Positions 20,659-29,284 of a DNA stretch of 64,000 nucleotides are shown here, in pieces. The notes below the pieces were generated by a model. The model was not told where the DNA came from. It did not search any database and worked only from the letters and a program-made list of their open reading frames with translations. Position 1 is the stretch's first letter. Each line of letters starts with the position of its first letter. The stretch covers positions 1-64,000 of the forward strand of contig NZ_CAKAPD010000010.1 in the NCBI RefSeq assembly GCF_916715725.1, in the 5' to 3' direction. Origin of the DNA: an uncultured Rothia sp. GTDB taxonomy: Bacteria; Actinomycetota; Actinomycetes; Actinomycetales; Micrococcaceae. A program made the position numbers and the translations under genes.

Positions 20659-22134
20659 CTAGCGTGCCGAGAAGATTTCGGACGCCTCCACAATCGCAAT
20701 CTGCGCGGTGCGGGTCGAAATCGCCTCGTGGCGGCGTGCATCCGCGCGACGCTTGAAGAACCAGCCGATACCGAGAATCGCGAACCAGACGGGCATCGCG
20801 AGCAGACCCCTGAGGGTTTCTTCATCCATGGTCAGCACACCGATGGTGAAGGCGAAGAATACCAGCGACAGCCAGGCGGAGAAACGGCCGCCGGGCAGGC
20901 GGAACTTCGACTTCTCGTGACGTGACGGGAACTTCTTGCGGTACATCAGGTAGCTGACCATGATCATCGCCCACGCGAAAATCACGAGTACCGCAGCCAC
21001 GGTGGTGACCAGGTTGAACGCGCTAGAAATCGAGTCACCCGCGTAGAGCAGCACGATGGAGGACAGCATCATCACGGCCGAGAGGAACAGCGCGTTACGC
21101 GGCACACCGTTCTTAGAGATCTTGCCCAGGAACTGCGGGGCGCTGCGCTCGCGCGCCAGACCGAATGCCATGCGCGAGGTGGAGAAGATACCGGAGTTCG
21201 CCGAGGAGGTTGCGCTGGTAATCACCACGAAGTTGATGATGTGCGCGGCGATACCCAGGCCCGCCAGGGTGAACATGGCGACGAAGGGGCTCCTATCGGG
21301 GCTGACGAGGCGCCAGGGGGTAACCATCAGGATGGTGACGAGCGCACCCACGTAGAAGACCATAATACGTACCGGCACGGCGTTGATTGCCCTGGGCAGG
21401 GTCTTTTCGGGGTCCTTGGTTTCTGCAGCGGTGGTACCGACCAGCTCGGAGCCCATGAACGCGAAGACGGCAATCTGGAACGCGCCGAGGAAGCCAATCA
21501 GGTGGTTGGGGAACATGCCGCCGTCATTCCAGAGGTTTGCGACGGATGCCTGCGCGCCGCTGGGTGAGGTGAAGCCGATAGCGACCATGGCGCCACCAAC
21601 AATAATCAGGGCAACGATGGCGACAATCTTAATCATGGAGAACCAGAATTCGATTTCACCGAAGTTCTTCACGGACACCAGGTTCAGGGTCAGCAGAACG
21701 CCGATGACGGCGAGCGCCGGAATCCATGCCTGCAGGTCGGGCCACCACAGACGCAGGTAGCCAACAATTGCGATGATGTCCGCGACGGCGGTGACCACCC
21801 ACATGAACCAGTAGGACCAGCCGAGGAAGAATCCACCCATGGGGCCGACCAGGTCGGTGGTGAAGTCGGAGAAGGACTTGTACCTCAGGTTGGAGAGCAG
21901 GATCTCGCCCATGGCTCGCAGCACCAGGAAGATGACGGCGCCAATGAGCATGTACACGAAGATGACGGATGGCCCTGCCATGGAGATAGCGCGGCCGGAG
22001 CCCATGAACAGGCCGGTGCCGATGGCACCGCCGATGGCGATGAGCTGGATGTGGCGGTTGCTTAGACCGCGGTGTAGTCGCTCTCCCTGCTCGGGAGCTT
22101 TCGAATTCAGGGTGACGTTGTTCTGTTCAGTCAC
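20659..22134 (-). CDS. Amino-acid permease, APC family (CycA/AnsP-like)
   Basis: A 491-aa integral membrane transporter with about 12 helices. The N-terminal RHIQLIAIGGAIGTGLFMGSG is the substrate/sodium-or-proton site signature of the APC amino-acid transporter family. FLGAFQIAVFAFMGSELVG and the SSANSGIFSTSRM stretch (about 335) are typical of the D-Ser/D-Ala/Gly, Asn and aromatic permeases. It likely takes up small neutral or D-amino acids by proton symport; the exact substrate is not readable. GTG start with AGAGGA upstream. It is a tandem paralogue of the next gene upstream, but with a terminator between them. Confidence 0.9.
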   Translation of the reverse strand: MTEQNNVTLNSKAPEQGERLHRGLSNRHIQLIAIGGAIGTGLFMGSGRAISMAGPSVIFVYMLIGAVIFLVLRAMGEILLSNLRYKSFSDFTTDLVGPMGGFFLGWSYWFMWVVTAVADIIAIVGYLRLWWPDLQAWIPALAVIGVLLTLNLVSVKNFGEIEFWFSMIKIVAIVALIIVGGAMVAIGFTSPSGAQASVANLWNDGGMFPNHLIGFLGAFQIAVFAFMGSELVGTTAAETKDPEKTLPRAINAVPVRIMVFYVGALVTILMVTPWRLVSPDRSPFVAMFTLAGLGIAAHIINFVVITSATSSANSGIFSTSRMAFGLARERSAPQFLGKISKNGVPRNALFLSAVMMLSSIVLLYAGDSISSAFNLVTTVAAVLVIFAWAMIMVSYLMYRKKFPSRHEKSKFRLPGGRFSAWLSLVFFAFTIGVLTMDEETLRGLLAMPVWFAILGIGWFFKRRADARRHEAISTRTAQIAIVEASEIFSAR

Positions 22135-22502
22135 GACGTCCTCTTTTCAGCGGTTGTACCCCGTACCGCTTGTGCCACTACTGGAATAAGAATTATTAAA
22201 CGCAGCAGGCACAGTCACTGTATGTTTATGCGGCCATTTGCTTTGCGGGGCGGCCCCGGATTTCGGGGCGAGGCTGGGGCTCTATGCCAGCTACTGCGCG
22301 GTACTCGGAAGTGTCACGCTATCGACTAACGCGAAGTTTTTCTGGGAGCTCTCGCAGCTACTTGGATAGTTATTCTACAGGTGTTAAGTGCAAGAAAACA
22401 GGATTTACGGCAAAAATGTGACCTATTTCTATTATTCACGTCATATCAAGCGGCGTAAAAAATGCCGTACCGAACGTAAACAGGCAGGCACGAGGGCACG
22501 CG
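22135..22502. other. Leader/promoter region of the downstream permease
   Basis: Non-coding. It includes an AT-rich tract (22360-22450) and a small palindrome AATAA-GAA-TTATT at 22185-22197, about 50 bases before the permease start. No riboswitch or leader peptide is recognised. Confidence 0.5.
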
Positions 22503-22547
22503 AAAGCCCCGCCTCCACATCCTAAAAGAATGCAGAAACGGGGCTTA
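22503..22547 (-). terminator. Terminator of the upstream permease
   Basis: AAGCCCCG and CGGGGCTT arms around an AT-rich loop, 40 bases past the stop codon. On the minus strand it is followed by TCGCGTGCC, without a U-tract. Confidence 0.6.
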
Positions 22548-22585
22548 CACACAGCACTACCGGAGCACCACAGAAAGAGCAGAAA

Positions 22586-24079
22586 CTACTTCTGACCAGC
22601 CTTGTCAGCAGCCTTGTCAACAACATTGCCAGCAGCCAGCGCACGAGCACGCTTGGCAGCGTGGTGGCGGGTCAGAATCTCGTAGCCAATAGCCAGAGCG
22701 ATGAACCAGATGGGGGTCAGTGCCAGACCGATTGCGGTGTCCGGGTACAGGCTCAGGGCGTAGACCATGATGGCGAAGAAGACCAGACCAAACCAGCTCA
22801 TGCCAATACCCCAGGGCATCTTGTATACGGACGCCTCGTGGCGTTCGGGGAACTTCTTGCGGTAGACCAGGTACGCAATCAGGATCATGCTCCAGGTGAA
22901 GATACCCATCATCGACGCCACGGAGGTCACCACGGTAAACGCCTCCATAATGCCGCTACCGGCGTACAGCATGACCAGGCTGAACAGCAGCAGCACGGTG
23001 GTCAGGTACAGGGCGTTGGCGGGCACACCGTTCTTGGTGAGCTTGCCCAGTGCGGAGGGTGCGGCGCCGTCGTGTGCCAGACCGTAGACCATGCGGGAGG
23101 TCGAGAAGATACCGGAGTTCGCAGAAGATGCCGCGGAGGTCAGCACCACGAAGTTCACCAGCGATGCGGCAACAGCAATGCCAGCCAGGGAGAACATACC
23201 CACGAAGGGGCTCATGGACTTATCCAGCTTGTCCCAGGGGGTCACGGCGAGGATGGTCATCAGCGGCACAGCGTAGAAAAGCGCAATGCGGAAAGGCACA
23301 GCATTAATAGCCTTGGGCAGGGTACGTTCGGGGTGCTTGGTCTCAGCCACGGCGGTACCAACAAGCTCAGCACCCACGAAGGCGAAGAGAGCAATCTGGA
23401 AGGAGCCCAGGAAGCCGGTCACGCCCTGGGTGAAGATACCGCTACCGGAGGGGCCGGGGTGGTCCCACAGGTGGGTTACGGAGGCGGTAGTACCGTCGGG
23501 GCTGGTGAAGCTGAAGGCAACCATGAGCGCACCAACAATAATGAGGGCGACAATCGCGACGATTTTAATGACCGCGAACCAGAATTCGATTTCACCGAAG
23601 TTCTTCACCGAGGGCAGGTTCAGCAGCAGCAGCGCCACGATAACGGTCAACGCCGGAATGAATTTGGGCATGTCGGGTAGCCAATATTGCACGTAGCCGG
23701 TAATCGCGATGACGTCCGCGATACCTGTAACGACCCAGAAGAACCAGTACGACCAGCCGACGAAGAAGCCGGCGCGCAGGCCGAGAATGTCGGTAATGAA
23801 GTCGGTGAAGGACTTGTACTTGGGGTTGGAGAGCAGAATCTCGCCCATGGCGCGCAGAACAAAGTAGATGACGCTACCGATAATGGCGTACACCAAGACG
23901 ATGGAGGGGCCGGTCAGGGCGATGGTCTTTGCTGAGCCGAGGAAAAGGCCGGTGCCGATGGCGCCGCCAATAGCGATCAGCTGGATGTGTCGGTAGCTTA
24001 GTCCACGCTGAAGCTTGGAGTGCTCAGCTTCGGAGTCCAGGCCGGTGACGGAGTTGTGCTGCATTGGCTGCTGTGTCAC
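22586..24079 (-). CDS. Amino-acid permease, APC family (second paralogue)
   Basis: A 497-aa transporter closely related to the neighbouring permease: it shares RHIQLIAIGGAIGTGLF, the SSANSGIFSTSRM segment and the TETKxPExTLPxAINAVP loop, with about 12 helices. I use the GTG start VTQQPMQHN with AGGAAAG upstream. An upstream ATG at 24295 would add 72 Arg-rich residues with no counterpart in the paralogue. The C-terminal tail is Ala/Asp/Lys-rich (NVVDKAADKAGQK). Probable amino-acid/proton symporter. The duplicated pair presumably diverged in substrate or regulation, since each has its own leader. Confidence 0.9.
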   Translation of the reverse strand: MTQQPMQHNSVTGLDSEAEHSKLQRGLSYRHIQLIAIGGAIGTGLFLGSAKTIALTGPSIVLVYAIIGSVIYFVLRAMGEILLSNPKYKSFTDFITDILGLRAGFFVGWSYWFFWVVTGIADVIAITGYVQYWLPDMPKFIPALTVIVALLLLNLPSVKNFGEIEFWFAVIKIVAIVALIIVGALMVAFSFTSPDGTTASVTHLWDHPGPSGSGIFTQGVTGFLGSFQIALFAFVGAELVGTAVAETKHPERTLPKAINAVPFRIALFYAVPLMTILAVTPWDKLDKSMSPFVGMFSLAGIAVAASLVNFVVLTSAASSANSGIFSTSRMVYGLAHDGAAPSALGKLTKNGVPANALYLTTVLLLFSLVMLYAGSGIMEAFTVVTSVASMMGIFTWSMILIAYLVYRKKFPERHEASVYKMPWGIGMSWFGLVFFAIMVYALSLYPDTAIGLALTPIWFIALAIGYEILTRHHAAKRARALAAGNVVDKAADKAGQK

Positions 24080-24270
24080 GTGTTTCTCTTTCCTGCGTCG
24101 ATTCGCCCTAAATTTCACTCGGGGGCGAGTCCGGGTGGTTGGTATTCGTGCATAATCCTGAACGGCGCGCCAGGAGGCGGTTCCCGCGCTTCCCGAGCCG
24201 GCGCGGTGCGCTTGGGCTTGTGGGCTCCGATTTTGCGGGGCTTCCGACTTCTTGCATCGCCGATAAAGGG

Positions 24271-24289
24271 TTATGCAGAGAATGCATAA
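24271..24289. promoter_or_regulatory. Operator-like palindrome upstream of the permease
   Basis: TTATGCA, five bases, TGCATAA. On the minus strand it lies directly behind a TTGAAA (-35-like, 24295-24290) and runs into TAACCC (-10-like), so a bound regulator would block that promoter. The rest of 24080-24574 holds no gene; short GAGACGGGGC repeats lie near 24351-24376. Confidence 0.45.
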
Positions 24290-24561
24290 TTTCAAATTTT
24301 ACCCCCTCATACCCACACAAGTACAAGGAATACAACATCACCAGATTTTTGAGACGGGGCAATTGAGACGGGGCGAGCCTGCAACATCTCTCAACCTCCA
24401 CCCGAAACACGCCCCGCACCACCCCTGAGCCGCCGCACTTTTGCATGCACGCTAAATTTCTACGCCCGCCGGAGGTACACCGCACCCACCTCACGCCCGG
24501 CTAGTTCAGCGTCACGCCAGCCCCGCACGCCGCGAAACCGCACGGTGTAGCGGCGCTACGC

Positions 24562-24567
24562 TATTCT
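24562..24567 (+). promoter_or_regulatory. -10 box of a leaderless trmB transcript
   Basis: TATTCT lies seven bases before the trmB ATG and no ribosome site intervenes. Immediately upstream is a GTAGC-GGC-GCTAC palindrome (24547-24559). No convincing -35 is visible. Confidence 0.55.
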
Positions 24568-24574
24568 TTTAGGT

Positions 24575-25381
24575 ATGTCTACTGAGAACACGCAGCCTAG
24601 CCAGGCACCCGAATCCACCGAAGAAAAGGCCAAGAAGCCGGTTCCCGAGGAATTCTTCCGCCAGCCCTACTCCTTCGTCCGCCGCGGCGACCGCCTCACC
24701 GCGCGCCGCCAGAAGGCGTGGGACACCTACTCCCCCACCCACGTGCTGGACATCCCGCGCCTGCGCACCGACACCTCCGTCGCGCCCGAGGCGACCTTCG
24801 ACCCGGTTAAGATTTACGGCCGCGAGGCGTACCAGGTCGTCGAGATCGGTTCCGGTCTGGGCGAGGCGATTGTGCACCGCGCAGCTGAGGTGCCCGAGGC
24901 GAACTTCCTCGCCGTTGAGGTGTACACCCCCGGCATCGCGGACCTGCTGCTGAAGATGGGCAACGCCGGCGTGGAGAACGTGCGTGTGGCTCAGGCGAAC
25001 GCACCCGAACTGCTCGACAACATGCTTGAGGAGAACTCCGTGGACGAGCTGTGGGTGTTCTTCCCGGACCCCTGGCACAAGTCCCGCCACCACAAGCGCC
25101 GCCTGGTGTCCCCGGCGTTCGCTGATAAGGTTGCGCGCGTGCTCAAGCCCGGCGGCATTTGGCGACTGGCGACTGACTGGGAGGAGTACGCCCTGGTCAT
25201 GCGTGAGGTTCTGGAGGTGCACCCCGACTTTGAGAACGTGAACCCCGGCGCCGGTGCGACCGAGGAGGATCCGCTGGGTGGTTGGGCTCCGCGTTGGGAA
25301 GGTCGTACCCTCACCAGCTTTGAGCGTAAGGCTCAGGAGGCGGGCCGCCGCGCGCACGATCTGACCTACCGCCGCAAGTAA
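24575..25381 (+). CDS. trmB: tRNA (guanine-N7-)-methyltransferase
   Basis: A SAM-dependent enzyme that makes m7G46 in the variable loop of tRNAs. 268 aa. The SAM-binding motif VVEIGSGLGEAI is at about 88-99, and FLAVEVYTPGI follows. The family signature FFPDPWHKSRHHKRRLV (about 155-171) contains the catalytic Asp and the tRNA-binding basic run. The N-terminal ~30 residues (TEN...STEEKAKKP) are a polar extension. A 44-bp palindrome just after the stop probably ends transcription and also marks the left edge of the AT-rich cassette that follows. Confidence 0.95.
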   Translation: MSTENTQPSQAPESTEEKAKKPVPEEFFRQPYSFVRRGDRLTARRQKAWDTYSPTHVLDIPRLRTDTSVAPEATFDPVKIYGREAYQVVEIGSGLGEAIVHRAAEVPEANFLAVEVYTPGIADLLLKMGNAGVENVRVAQANAPELLDNMLEENSVDELWVFFPDPWHKSRHHKRRLVSPAFADKVARVLKPGGIWRLATDWEEYALVMREVLEVHPDFENVNPGAGATEEDPLGGWAPRWEGRTLTSFERKAQEAGRRAHDLTYRRK

Positions 25382-25440
25382 GCGAGGCAGCGCCGGCATC
25401 AGGTGGCGCAGCTTAGCGCGGGTTAGCGCGAATATACGTT

Positions 25441-25484
25441 AAGGAGGTGAGGCTCCCCGATCATTCGGGGAGCCTCACCTCCTT
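25441..25484. repeat. 44-bp palindrome, copy 1 (left edge of AT-rich cassette)
   Basis: A 20-bp perfect stem (AAGGAGGTGAGGCTCCCCGA and its complement) closes over TCAT. It is identical base for base to 27308-27351. It lies 60 bases past the trmB stop and 32 bases from the stop of the cyclase-like gene, so it can terminate both. U-tracts are weak. Confidence 0.85.
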
Positions 25485-25515
25485 GTTCATATACGGATTC
25501 TTCTATAGCTAAACC

Positions 25516-26439
25516 CTATGATTCATCAGCCGATATATGCTTCAAAGCTTTCTCGTAAATAAATCGATAGGAATCATTTCTAAATTTTTCAAAATCTTCC
25601 AATTTCTCTATTTCTTTCGAAATATTAATCTGTATGGGTTCACCAGTGAATTCTTCAAGAACCGAGAAATTTCCTATAGGGACGTAATACAGAGGGTACT
25701 CAACAAGACCAGTTTCTTTAATGGTGCACCCTTTTAGCTCACATTTTCCCATAGAATATATACTAAATGGACTTATCTTATTTTTTTCAAGACCCACCAT
25801 TACAAGATAAGCCAAATAGGGCGATAGAATCATTCGATGTGCCTCAGATTGCTCTGCAACCCTAAACCCAAGATCAACATCAAATCCAATAAAATCTATA
25901 AAATAGTCTTTTTGAATGTCTCGAAGAGAGGAGGCTTCTAGATTTCCATGCATACACTCCAATTTATCTTTATTCTTTAAAGCTTCACCCAATTCCTTAG
26001 GCATAAGATGCCAACGATAATCCCATAGATTTCCTTGCGAATGAAGAATAAAAGCATAGGCACGCAGATTTAATGAGAATGATAAATCAGCAACCAGCCT
26101 AGACGAAACTGTCTGAACGGAAACAATAAACTCTTGTAGCGCATCGACGATGCTCTCAGAGTTAGGGTTGCCATCATCTCCGGCAGGAATACATCGGAGA
26201 TACACAAGCTCATCGCCCCTAACTCGCCATAAGAACCACTCCGCGTCGCTTGCAGAATCTGCATCACGATCCAAGCTCCTCAAGCTCTCGTCAAACCTTT
26301 CCATAAAGCTCAATATTGCATGATCACCAGACCTTGGATGCTGAATTTTCAAGGCAGTGGATTCGCTGATATCAATACCACACACCAACAACGAGCTTGT
26401 TCTAGAATCAGTTTCCACTGGAGACCTCTCGATTTTCAC
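25516..26439 (-). CDS. Class III nucleotide cyclase-like protein, candidate Pycsar cyclase (PycC)
   Basis: A 307-aa soluble protein. Its start GIDISEST (D23) matches the first metal-binding strand of class III cyclases (D-I-S-x-x-T). VRGDEL (D76) fits the second metal-binding Asp in the beta-hairpin. IGFDVDLGFRVAEQS (about 184-198) matches the late motif with the transition-state Arg (R193), followed by SPYLAYLV. Pycsar cyclases make cCMP or cUMP upon phage infection to switch on a linked effector. The gene is AT-rich and overlaps the preceding membrane-effector gene by 32 bases, implying coupled translation from the GTG start. The base specificity cannot be read. The family call is from motif pattern and gene partner, not from a search. 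Confidence 0.68.
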   Translation of the reverse strand: MKIERSPVETDSRTSSLLVCGIDISESTALKIQHPRSGDHAILSFMERFDESLRSLDRDADSASDAEWFLWRVRGDELVYLRCIPAGDDGNPNSESIVDALQEFIVSVQTVSSRLVADLSFSLNLRAYAFILHSQGNLWDYRWHLMPKELGEALKNKDKLECMHGNLEASSLRDIQKDYFIDFIGFDVDLGFRVAEQSEAHRMILSPYLAYLVMVGLEKNKISPFSIYSMGKCELKGCTIKETGLVEYPLYYVPIGNFSVLEEFTGEPIQINISKEIEKLEDFEKFRNDSYRFIYEKALKHISADES

Positions 26440-27235
26440 CTGACTTTTTATTCAATTCACCAATCAGGGAAAGCACATTTATATCTTTATATTTTTTTAG
26501 AACAAAAACTAGAAGGACAACAAGCGCAACCACAGCAATAAAAGAGAAGCACCAAAACTCTGAGGCTTTCACTGCAACCCAAGGAATGAACCCAGATAGG
26601 AAAAATGTCAAGAAAATAGCGCTCAGAAATACAGAAGTTTGAAGATCTTGAACGCCCTTAAATTTTTTATCGGCGATATCTGCAAGAGTGGATATCTGCC
26701 CTCTCATATAATTAATTTTATTTTCATATGATACCTTTTCTAGATTATCTACACTTTCATTACTTTCACCGTAGGATCCATAAAAAAATATATTACCTTT
26801 ATCTCCTTTTACAGTCCTATTCGGCTTCTGAAAAAACCCAATATTGAACGATAAAAGTACAGCCACTACAAACAAAGCTGTCCATGCACCTGTCCATAGA
26901 TTCCAGAAATTATTAATTTTATCCGCGCTTGGGATAAGCGCCCCGTACGCAGCTATGATAAAGCCCTGGACAGCCAACAGCATCTGGATTCTCACGTCAC
27001 CATTCTTAATCCAATCAGAAAAGTATTGAATAATCCTCCACAGCTCCTCATAGCTCAAACCCTGATTAGCCTGGTCCGCTATTTGAACTCCTGCTGTCTG
27101 CTGATTTGCATCAGTTGTTGCATCATCAATGGCTACCGAGTCTTCAGAAGCTGCTGTTTTCTCAACGGCTATCTGCATCTTTATCATCGTAGATTTCCAC
27201 TGCACAAAAGTGTTCCAGTCAAACACTTTTTTCAT
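26408..27235 (-). CDS. Four-helix membrane effector, DUF5706-like (candidate PycTM)
   Basis: 275 aa. After a polar N-terminus (1-60) comes a helix ending in NGDVRIQ (D80), then TM1 (about 82-101), TM2 (115-134), a cytosolic insert with GNIFFYGSYG (148-157) and a long helix NYMRGQISTLADIADKKFKGVQDLQ (about 175-200), TM3 (201-219) and TM4 (226-246). This order of two membrane hairpins around an insert with FFYG and a K-[KY]-F-x-x-[LV] helix is that of the Pycsar effector domain (DUF5706), whose members bind cCMP/cUMP and damage the inner membrane. GAGGAG lies upstream of the ATG. It is transcribed first, ahead of the cyclase-like gene. An unrelated four-helix membrane protein remains possible. 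Confidence 0.66.
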   Translation of the reverse strand: MKKVFDWNTFVQWKSTMIKMQIAVEKTAASEDSVAIDDATTDANQQTAGVQIADQANQGLSYEELWRIIQYFSDWIKNGDVRIQMLLAVQGFIIAAYGALIPSADKINNFWNLWTGAWTALFVVAVLLSFNIGFFQKPNRTVKGDKGNIFFYGSYGESNESVDNLEKVSYENKINYMRGQISTLADIADKKFKGVQDLQTSVFLSAIFLTFFLSGFIPWVAVKASEFWCFSFIAVVALVVLLVFVLKKYKDINVLSLIGELNKKSGENREVSSGN

Positions 27236-27307
27236 TTTGTCAGCCTCTCCTCTATCTCAGTACCCCGAGCTTGTTAGTCCAACTATGCTACCTCCAACTA
27301 TATAACC

Positions 27308-27351
27308 AAGGAGGTGAGGCTCCCCGATCATTCGGGGAGCCTCACCTCCTT
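27308..27351. repeat. 44-bp palindrome, copy 2 (right edge of AT-rich cassette)
   Basis: Exact duplicate of 25441-25484, placed 73 bases upstream of the effector gene start. GC content rises again right after it. It insulates the cassette from the hspR side. The following 160 bases to the hspR stop contain no gene. Confidence 0.85.
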
Positions 27352-27511
27352 GTGTGTGGGTCCAGGTGCATGCGGGGCGGGGGTCTACCCTCCCTCGCTT
27401 CGTATGACACTAAGACGCACAAGCCTATATGGGCGGCTGACCAGCTCAAATGAGCTAGAAGCGAGCTAGAACAGCCGGACCGTTTATCCAAGTGTAGCGG
27501 GTTTCGCCGGT

Positions 27512-28018
27512 TTAGCGCGGCGACTTCGCGTCATCCGCCGCAGCCGGCTGGTGACGCTGACGGTACAGCACCACCGCCGAGGAACGCTGACGCGCCGCCG
27601 GGCGGGTACCGCGGGCAATATGCACCACGTCGCCGCTGGTACCGGCAGCGAACACGCGCTCCGCCAAGCCCAGCTTCACCTTCGCATCCTCAACCTGACG
27701 CTGCAGCGCCGCAATCTGCTCCTGCTGCTCCTCCACGAGGGACTCCAGCTCAATAATGCGGCGAATACCCTCCAGGGAGACGCCCTCCTGCGAGAGCTGC
27801 TGAATCTGCTGCAGACGGTTAACGTCACGCTGCGAATAGCGGCGCGCCTTACCGGGCGCACGCGAAGGCTGGACCAGGCCGATGCGGTCGTACTGGCGCA
27901 GGGTCTGCGGGTGCATGCCCGCCAGCTCAGCCGCCACAGAAATCACGAAAACCGGCAGGTCCACGCTGTGCAACGGCTTGCCGCTACGGGACTTAGATGA
28001 TGATTCTCGAGATGCCAT
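27512..28018 (-). CDS. hspR: HspR, MerR-type heat-shock repressor
   Basis: A 168-aa repressor. The MerR-type winged helix is at about 22-90 (VFVISVAAELAGMHPQTLRQYDRIGLVQPSR...RRYSQRDVNRL), followed by a coiled-coil region (ESLVEEQQEQIAALQRQVEDAKVK) and a variable tail. HspR binds HAIR sites (CTTGAGT-N7-ACTCAAG) with DnaK as co-repressor and shuts off the dnaK operon. It starts four bases after dnaJ stops, so the two are co-transcribed. HAIR-like sites are found at both heat-shock promoters in this window, which closes the loop. Confidence 0.94.
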   Translation of the reverse strand: MASRESSSKSRSGKPLHSVDLPVFVISVAAELAGMHPQTLRQYDRIGLVQPSRAPGKARRYSQRDVNRLQQIQQLSQEGVSLEGIRRIIELESLVEEQQEQIAALQRQVEDAKVKLGLAERVFAAGTSGDVVHIARGTRPAARQRSSAVVLYRQRHQPAAADDAKSPR

Positions 28019-28021
28019 GGT

Positions 28022-28999
28022 TTACTTCGCCTTCTTCAACAGATCCTTACGCGGGTTCTCCTGCGGTGCCAGTTTTACGAACTTATCGAATGCTTCCTGC
28101 GCCTCTGCGCTCAGCTCGGTGGGCAGTACAATCTCGGGGATGACCAGCAGGTCGCCGTCGCCGCCCTTAGCCTTGAAGCCGCGGCCCTTAGCGCGCAGTC
28201 GGCGGCCGACCTGGCCGGGTGCCAGGCGCAACTTCACGGTGGATGCATCGGGCAGGGGCACCTCAATCACTGCGCCGTCGACGGCCTCGGCGAGGGTGAC
28301 GGGCGCGCGCATAATCAGGTTGTTGCCCTCGCGCGAGTACACGGAGTCATCGGAGACGCGCACGGTGACCTTCAGGTCGCCACCGCGCAGGCCCTTGCCG
28401 CGCAGGCGGACCTTCTGACCGTCCTTAATGCCTGCGGGGATGCGTGCCTCGGTGTGGGAGCCATCCGGCAGGAACACGGTCACGGTTGCGCCGGTGTATG
28501 CCTGGGCGAGGCTGACGCGGGTGCTAGTGGTGCTTTCTTCGGGGGCTGCGTGCTGTGCACCGCCGAAACCGCCGCCACCCATGCCGCCGAAGTCGGCGCT
28601 GGTGAAGCCTGCGGAGCGTCGGGAACCGCCGGCGCTACCACCGAAGAGGCCGCCGAGCAGGTCGTCAATGTTGATGCCTGCGCCGCCGCTGCTGAAGCCG
28701 CCGAATGCGTCCGCGCCGGGGTAGCCGGTGTAGCTGCCACCGCCGAAGCCGCCCATGCCAGATGCGCCGTAGCGGCGGATCTGGTCGTACTCTTCGCGCT
28801 GCTTCTTATCGGAGAGCACGTCGTATGCTTCCGAGATTTCCTTGAACTTCTTCTCTGCTGCGGCGTCGCCGGGGTTCAGGTCCGGGTGGTACTTGCGGGA
28901 GAGCTTGCGGTACGCCTTCTTGATGTCGCTTTCGCTTGCGTCTTCGCTGACACCCAGTGCCTTATAAAAGTCGTCGGTTAGCCAGTTTTCACTTGCCAT
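28022..28999 (-). CDS. dnaJ: DnaJ-family co-chaperone without zinc fingers
   Basis: A 325-aa J-protein that stimulates DnaK ATPase and delivers clients. The J domain (about 10-75) has the essential HPD in KYHPDLNPGD. A Gly/Phe-rich region (GASGMGGFGGGSYTGYPG) follows, then two beta-barrel C-terminal domains (VFLPDGSHTEARIPAGIKDG, LRLAPGQVGRRLRAKGRG). The four CxxCxGxG zinc repeats of classical DnaJ are absent, so it is a class B (CbpA/DnaJ1-type) protein. The actinobacterial dnaK-linked gene is often of the zinc-bearing class A type. It is first in a dnaJ-hspR unit with its own promoter. Confidence 0.93.
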   Translation of the reverse strand: MASENWLTDDFYKALGVSEDASESDIKKAYRKLSRKYHPDLNPGDAAAEKKFKEISEAYDVLSDKKQREEYDQIRRYGASGMGGFGGGSYTGYPGADAFGGFSSGGAGINIDDLLGGLFGGSAGGSRRSAGFTSADFGGMGGGGFGGAQHAAPEESTTSTRVSLAQAYTGATVTVFLPDGSHTEARIPAGIKDGQKVRLRGKGLRGGDLKVTVRVSDDSVYSREGNNLIMRAPVTLAEAVDGAVIEVPLPDASTVKLRLAPGQVGRRLRAKGRGFKAKGGDGDLLVIPEIVLPTELSAEAQEAFDKFVKLAPQENPRKDLLKKAK

Positions 29000-29085
29000 G
29001 TTGTGTTTCTCCTTCTGCGGTGATGCGCCGCCCTCCTCGGTTACGGGACGGCTTGCAGGGGCACCGCGTGCTTGTGTTAATACTC

Positions 29086-29115
29086 TATATAAAAGTTTAG
29101 TCTACTTGACTCAAT
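29086..29115 (-). promoter_or_regulatory. dnaJ-hspR promoter with a degenerate HAIR operator
   Basis: Minus strand: -35 TTGAGT (29114-29109), 17 bp, -10 TATATA (29091-29086). A HAIR-like site, ATTGAGT-N7-ACTAAAC (29115-29095), covers the -35 and the start of the spacer: 6/7 match on the left and 5/7 on the right to CTTGAGT-N7-ACTCAAG. Confidence 0.6.
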
Positions 29116-29284
29116 TTTGAAAGGGCTGAGCCCAAAAAAATAGCACCCCTACAAGCCTTTTAACCGCCGCCACAGCTCGCCAAAACCCGCGCCAGCACCG
29201 GGTAAACAGTCCCGACAGAACAGGCGCGACCAGGCAGAACAGCCCGTGCAAATAGCTCAGGCAGAACAGCCCAGGCAAACAACA

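Noticed and set aside
25441..27351. The two 44-bp palindromes as terminal repeats of an insertion sequence
   Set aside because: There is no transposase gene, no target-site duplication outside the palindromes, and each palindrome is self-complementary rather than an inverted partner of the other.
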